Shown piece after piece: positions 60,124 to 64,000 of a stretch of 64,000 nucleotides of DNA. The position numbers were made by a program, and so were the translations under genes. Position 1 is the stretch's first letter. Every line of letters begins with the position of its first letter. The DNA is from Flavobacteriaceae bacterium UBA6268 (GTDB lineage: Bacteria; Bacteroidota; Bacteroidia; Flavobacteriales; Flavobacteriaceae). The stretch is taken from assembly GCA_002440705.1 (NCBI GenBank), contig DJVA01000064.1, positions 71,483 to 135,482 on the forward strand. The letters are read 5' to 3'. The notes under the pieces were generated by a model that was not told the DNA's origin, made no database searches, and saw only the letters and a program-made list of their open reading frames with translations.

Positions 60124-61254
60124 TTAAAGGCTCGCTAAATCTGCCAATTCCTTACCTACCAAGCTCCCAATGGCGACACCCATCCCGCCCAGACGTACCC
60201 CGCAATATACATTTCGGGTCAACTCCTTTACAATGGGGCTTTTTTGATTTCCAACACCCATGATCCCACTCCACCGTTGTTCGATGGTGAATGTTTTATT
60301 GGGAAGAATCGTAGTGCGGAGCAACGCTTCTAATTGTTCCTGGATGTGCTGGGTTACTTGCATTTGCGTGGTGGTTTCTCCAGAAAAATCAAGATTACGT
60401 CCCCCTCCCAACAAAATTCGATTGCCTACATTCCGAAAATAATAATAACCCCTGTCTAAGTGAAACGTTCCCTTGATGGAGGCATTTTCGATGGGGCTCG
60501 TGATCAAAACTTGAGCCCTGGCAGGGACTATATTTTCTTTGGAGATAAGATCGTTTGCAAACCCGTTGGTTGCAATCAACAGTTTTTGCGTATAAATTTC
60601 ACCAAAATTGACAAAATTTAACTGAATTTGATTGTTTTTAGGTAAATATGACTCTATTTTAAAGGAATTTAGGATAAAAATGTTCGATTTTAGACATTTT
60701 TGAATGAGGCTTTGCATCATTTTTCCTGTGTCCAATTGTCCTTCAAATTGATTAAAAATGACTTGTTTTCGTATGTTTTTGAATGAAAATGGATCGTTTT
60801 TAATTAAAAATGGCGATTTTCCATTAAAAATCGTTTCTTTCAACAAATTATTTACACCTTCCAACTTTTCCATACATTCTTCAAACAACGCTTCATCATT
60901 CAGTGGAAACAATTCGTAGCCACCGTTTTCCTGATAATCGATGGTATGATCCCCCAAAATTTCACGAAGTAATTTCAGTCCAAAAACTCTTTTTCGAACC
61001 AATTCGATTACTGCTTCTTCACTATGGGATTTCAAATCGTCCAAGATTTCCGAAACACTCCCAAAGCATGCAAAACCGGCATTTTTGGTACTTGCTCCAT
61101 TGGGCAATAGACCCCTTTCAAAAATTACGATCTTCGAATTTGGAAAACGGTTACGAAGTGACAAGGCACAGGTAAGTCCCACGATACCGCTTCCAACAAT
61201 GGCAAAATCGATTTCGTTAAACCAGGTTTCCCGTTCCCAAAAGGATAAGTTCAT
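60124..61254 (-). CDS. FAD-dependent oxidoreductase, DadA/ThiO-like
   Basis: The 376-aa flavoprotein has an N-terminal Rossmann fold IVGSGIVGLTCALSL (about 19-33) and a FERG (E ending strand 2) segment. A C-terminal DAO-type region follows, with QRWSGIMGVGNQ...PIVKELTRNVYCGVRLGGMGVAIGSLVGKELADL. It resembles D-amino-acid dehydrogenase/glycine oxidase types, but the substrate is unclear. I chose ATG 61252-61254; a TTG nine codons earlier is possible. The middle of the gene (about 60640-60850) is more A/T-rich than its neighbours. It leads the FAD-mtgA-GreA-like run. Confidence 0.85.
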   Translation of the reverse strand: MNLSFWERETWFNEIDFAIVGSGIVGLTCALSLRNRFPNSKIVIFERGLLPNGASTKNAGFACFGSVSEILDDLKSHSEEAVIELVRKRVFGLKLLREILGDHTIDYQENGGYELFPLNDEALFEECMEKLEGVNNLLKETIFNGKSPFLIKNDPFSFKNIRKQVIFNQFEGQLDTGKMMQSLIQKCLKSNIFILNSFKIESYLPKNNQIQLNFVNFGEIYTQKLLIATNGFANDLISKENIVPARAQVLITSPIENASIKGTFHLDRGYYYFRNVGNRILLGGGRNLDFSGETTTQMQVTQHIQEQLEALLRTTILPNKTFTIEQRWSGIMGVGNQKSPIVKELTRNVYCGVRLGGMGVAIGSLVGKELADLASL

Positions 61255-61333
61255 TTTGTGCAAATTAAAAACCCATTTCAAAGATAATTTGAAATGGGCC
61301 TAATCCATATAATTTTAGGTCGTAAATATCTTT

Positions 61334-62686
61334 TTATTCCTCTTCAGGTGCTTTCATCTCCCAGGTATTCATGAACGCTGTGGTATAATTTCCTGCTACG
61401 TAGGCTGGGTCGTCCATTAGCTGTCTGTGGAAAGGAATCGTGGTTTTAATGCCTTCAATAACGAACTCATCCAGTGCCCGTTTCATTTTGTTGATGGCCT
61501 CATCCCTGGTCTGCGCCGTGGTGATAAGTTTAGCAATCATAGAATCGTAGTTGGGAGGAATCACATAACCGGCATACACATGAGTGTCCAGTCTAACCCC
61601 ATGTCCGCCCGGGGCATGGAGTGTAGTGATTTTCCCTGGTGATGGCCGGAACCCATTATAGGGATCCTCAGCATTAATCCGACACTCGATGGAATGTAAT
61701 TGTGGCAAATAGTTTTTACCGGAAATTGGGACCCCTGCAGCTACTAAAATTTGCTCACGGATTAAATCGTGGTCCACAACCTGTTCCGTAATAGGATGCT
61801 CTACTTGAATCCGGGTATTCATCTCCATAAAGTAGAAATTGCGGTCTTTGTCGACCAAAAATTCTACGGTTCCTGCCCCTTCATAGCTGATGAATTCGGC
61901 AGCCTTCACCGCAGCTTTCCCCATATCTTCCCGTAATTTCTTGGTCATGAATGGGCTGGGGGTTTCCTCCGTAAGTTTTTGATGCCGGCGTTGAATGGAA
62001 CAATCGCGTTCACTTAAATGACAGGCTTTTCCAGTATTGTCTCCCACAATTTGAATTTCAATATGCCTTGGTTCTTCGATGAGTTTTTCCATGTACATAT
62101 CGTCATTCCCAAAAGCCGCTTTGCTTTCCTTTCTTGCCGATTCCCATGCAGCTTCAAGATCCACTTCCTTCCAAACGGCCCGCATTCCTTTTCCGCCGCC
62201 ACCTGCACTGGCTTTTAACATTACTGGATATCCTACTTCCTTGGCAAGTTTTTTACACGTTTCAAAATCTGGGATTACGCCCTCACTGCCTGGCACACAG
62301 GGTACACCAGCTGCTTTCATTGTTGCTTTTGCGGTGGCCTTATCCCCCATTTTTTCGATCATTTCGGCAGAAGCCCCTATAAACTTTATGCCATGCTCTT
62401 CACAAATTTTTGAGAACTTGGCATTTTCGGAGAGGAATCCATAGCCAGGATGTATTGCATCGGCGTTAGTGATCTCAGCAGCTGCAATGATGTTGGACAT
62501 TTTCAAATAACTCTCACTGCTAGCTGGTGGGCCAATACAAACTGCTTCATCGGCAAAACGCACATGGAGGCTTTCGGCATCTGCTGTGGAATAGACTGCA
62601 ACAGTTTTGATTCCCATCTCTTTGCAGGTTCGAATAACCCGCAAAGCAATCTCTCCTCGATTGGCTATCAATATCTTTTTGAACAT
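61334..62686 (-). CDS. accC: Acetyl-CoA carboxylase, biotin carboxylase subunit
   Basis: This enzyme carboxylates biotin on AccB using ATP and bicarbonate. The 450-aa protein has the ATP-grasp lid KASAGGGGKGMRAV, the core MEMNTRIQVEHPITEQV with the catalytic Glu/Arg, and the conserved NAEDPYNGFRPSPGKI. N-terminal ILIANRGEIALRVIRTCKEMG is the usual start. It lies 46 bases after accB in the fabH-accB-accC run. Confidence 0.97.
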   Translation of the reverse strand: MFKKILIANRGEIALRVIRTCKEMGIKTVAVYSTADAESLHVRFADEAVCIGPPASSESYLKMSNIIAAAEITNADAIHPGYGFLSENAKFSKICEEHGIKFIGASAEMIEKMGDKATAKATMKAAGVPCVPGSEGVIPDFETCKKLAKEVGYPVMLKASAGGGGKGMRAVWKEVDLEAAWESARKESKAAFGNDDMYMEKLIEEPRHIEIQIVGDNTGKACHLSERDCSIQRRHQKLTEETPSPFMTKKLREDMGKAAVKAAEFISYEGAGTVEFLVDKDRNFYFMEMNTRIQVEHPITEQVVDHDLIREQILVAAGVPISGKNYLPQLHSIECRINAEDPYNGFRPSPGKITTLHAPGGHGVRLDTHVYAGYVIPPNYDSMIAKLITTAQTRDEAINKMKRALDEFVIEGIKTTIPFHRQLMDDPAYVAGNYTTAFMNTWEMKAPEEE

Positions 62687-62732
62687 AATTTAGTACAATT
62701 AAGATTTATAAGTGTTTCTTCCGAAGGATTCC

Positions 62733-63230
62733 CTAAGAGGGGTCAATTAAGAAAAGTGGTTGGTCAAACTCAACCGGCGAAGAGTCGTCCAACAAGACCT
62801 TGACTATCTTTCCGGAAACCTCACTTTCAATCTCATTGAAAAGTTTCATGGCCTCGATAACACATAATACGTCTCCAGCAGATACAGAATCACCTACTTC
62901 AACAAAAGCAGCTTTGTCTGGAGAAGGTTTTCTGTAAAAAGTTCCAATGATAGGAGACTTAACGGTTATGTATTTTGAACTGTCATCAGCAGGAGCAGCA
63001 GTGGTTTCCTTGGCTGATGGAGCCACAGGGGCGTCGGTTGGAGGTTGGGAAACAACTTGTTGTGTCGCTACTGGCATAGCTGGCAATTGTTGAATGTATG
63101 TGGTTTCACTTTTTTCGTGATCGGAACCGGTTTTAATAGTGATCTTCACGTCCTCTGTTTCCAGTTTTACTTCACTGGCGCCAGATTTCGCAACAAACTT
63201 GATGAGATTTTGAATGTCCTTTAAGTCCAT
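62733..63230 (-). CDS. accB: Biotin carboxyl carrier protein
   Basis: The 165-aa carrier has a flexible Ala/Pro/Thr-rich middle (about 45-85) and a C-terminal biotinyl domain. The biotin is attached at Lys129 in CVIEAMKLFNEIESE. It works with accC, which follows. fabH is 24 bases upstream on the same strand. Confidence 0.97.
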   Translation of the reverse strand: MDLKDIQNLIKFVAKSGASEVKLETEDVKITIKTGSDHEKSETTYIQQLPAMPVATQQVVSQPPTDAPVAPSAKETTAAPADDSSKYITVKSPIIGTFYRKPSPDKAAFVEVGDSVSAGDVLCVIEAMKLFNEIESEVSGKIVKVLLDDSSPVEFDQPLFLIDPS

Positions 63231-63254
63231 AATTGCATGTCGTTTTAGTGGTCG

Positions 63255-64000
63255 TTAATTAGAATTATATGCCCATTTAAGGTAGACGGCCCCCCAGGTG
63301 AATCCACCTCCAAAAGCGGCAAAAACGAGATTGTCCCCTTTTTTGAGCTGCTGCTCGTAATCTGCCAGGCAAAGCGGTAAGGTGGCTGAGGTGGTATTTC
63401 CGTATTTGTGGATGTTCATCATCACTTTTTCATCGGGCAAACCCATTCTGTTAGCCGCGGCATCTATGATTCGTTTGTTGGCTTGATGTGGAACCAACCA
63501 TGCTACATCTTCACTGGTAAGATGGTTTTGGTCCATTACTTTGGCACACACATCGGCCATATTGGAAACCGCAAATTTAAAAACCGTCTTTCCGTCTTGG
63601 AAAACATAGTGCTGTTTGTTCGCAACGGTTTCCTGAGATGCTGGAAGCAACGAGCCTCCTGCATCGATTTTTAGGTGTTCACGGCCTATCCCGTCTGATC
63701 GGAGGTACTCGTCCAGGACACCATACCCTTCTTCACTGGGTTCGAAAAGCACCGCTCCGCCACCATCTCCAAAAATAATGCAGGTAGTCCGGTCTTCGTA
63801 ATCGATGATCGACGACATTTTATCTGCGCCTAATAACAGTACTTTCTTGTATTTACCCGATTCAATATAGCGCGCAGCCGTAGACATGCCATAAAGAAAG
63901 CTTGAGCATGCGGCTACAAGATCGAAGGAAAATGCATTGGTGGCGCCAATCTTACTTGCAACATAAACTCCTGTTGCGGCAACGGGCATATCGGGAGTGG
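63255..64000 (-). CDS. fabH: Beta-ketoacyl-ACP synthase III (5' end outside window)
   Basis: This enzyme condenses acetyl-CoA with malonyl-ACP to start fatty acid synthesis. About 248 codons are visible; the N-terminal part lies beyond base 64000. The catalytic Cys is in FDLVAACSSFLYG, His in AWLVPHQANKRIIDAAANR and Asn in IHKYGNTTSATLPLCL. It is the first visible gene of a minus-strand run fabH-accB-accC. An ATG at 63987-63989 exists but is internal, because the reading frame continues with TPDMPVAATGVY, a known internal segment. Confidence 0.96.
   Translation of the reverse strand, partial: TPDMPVAATGVYVASKIGATNAFSFDLVAACSSFLYGMSTAARYIESGKYKKVLLLGADKMSSIIDYEDRTTCIIFGDGGGAVLFEPSEEGYGVLDEYLRSDGIGREHLKIDAGGSLLPASQETVANKQHYVFQDGKTVFKFAVSNMADVCAKVMDQNHLTSEDVAWLVPHQANKRIIDAAANRMGLPDEKVMMNIHKYGNTTSATLPLCLADYEQQLKKGDNLVFAAFGGGFTWGAVYLKWAYNSN

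Overview
This window reads as a piece of a Bacteroidota chromosome, most likely family Flavobacteriaceae. The evidence is gldH (gliding motility), two proteins with type IX secretion sorting domains (one type A, one type B), the acpP-fabF-rnc-IPExxxVDY-pyk cluster, promoters of the Bacteroidota type (TTG, then about 18-21 nt, then TAnnTTTG), few Shine-Dalgarno sequences, and an OmpA-type porin with thrombospondin-3 repeats. It is gene-dense core chromosome. I see no insertion sequence, prophage, CRISPR array or rRNA.

Layout. Positions 1-7070: scoA (partial), then the minus-strand run ricT-gldH-pbp1A, with pbpC divergent. 7097-13510: a lipoprotein beta-hexosaminidase overlapping cutC, a YCII-domain lipoprotein, CYTH and VOC proteins, dinB, and an SH3 lipoprotein. 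13509-17776 (minus): acpP-fabF-rnc-IPExxxVDY-pyk, covering fatty acid synthesis, RNA processing and glycolysis. 17950-22100 (plus): purN, rnhA, a PfkB kinase and a long purF. 22101-22743 is the largest gene-free stretch. It holds two tandem, nearly identical putative small-RNA genes, followed by sod on the opposite strand. 23503-32261: addA-like, kbl, an OmpA-family porin, addB-like and tRNA-Ala(GGC). 32291-40449: a universal stress protein, GNAT, a large type IX cargo, a MATE exporter, a 2OG-Fe(II) oxygenase, queD, lpxH and recJ. 40700-45410: an orphan 625-aa protein, an AhpD-like protein, a lipoprotein, rsmI and a conserved unknown. 45511-48875: tdk, alr, mscL and asd. 48935-52915: two DoxX-like membrane proteins flanking a c-type cytochrome lipoprotein and an FG-GAP/UnbV type IX cargo. 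52983-61254: a prolyl oligopeptidase, an orphan ABC ATPase, bglX, a GreA-like protein, mtgA and an FAD oxidoreductase. 61334-64000 (minus): fabH (partial)-accB-accC.

How the genes work together. Three enzymes act on peptidoglycan polymerisation (PBP1A, PBP1C, MtgA), and alr and asd feed its precursors. Fatty acid initiation and elongation genes (accB, accC, fabH, fabF, acpP) are in two clusters. Purine synthesis (purN, purF) and DNA repair (addAB-like, recJ, dinB) are also represented. Secreted glycosidases and peptidases (GH20, GH3, S9) fit a polymer-degrading marine flavobacterium.

The most novel signal is the pair of roughly 75-nt small RNA candidates at 22205-22282 and 22569-22646. Each has a TAnnTTTG box, an identical 5' domain and a strong intrinsic terminator. 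Other notable points are start codons lying exactly 4 nt after TAnnTTTG (queD, lpxH, MATE), a type IX cargo gene with no standard start codon before its signal peptide, and a tRNA terminator inside the end of addB.
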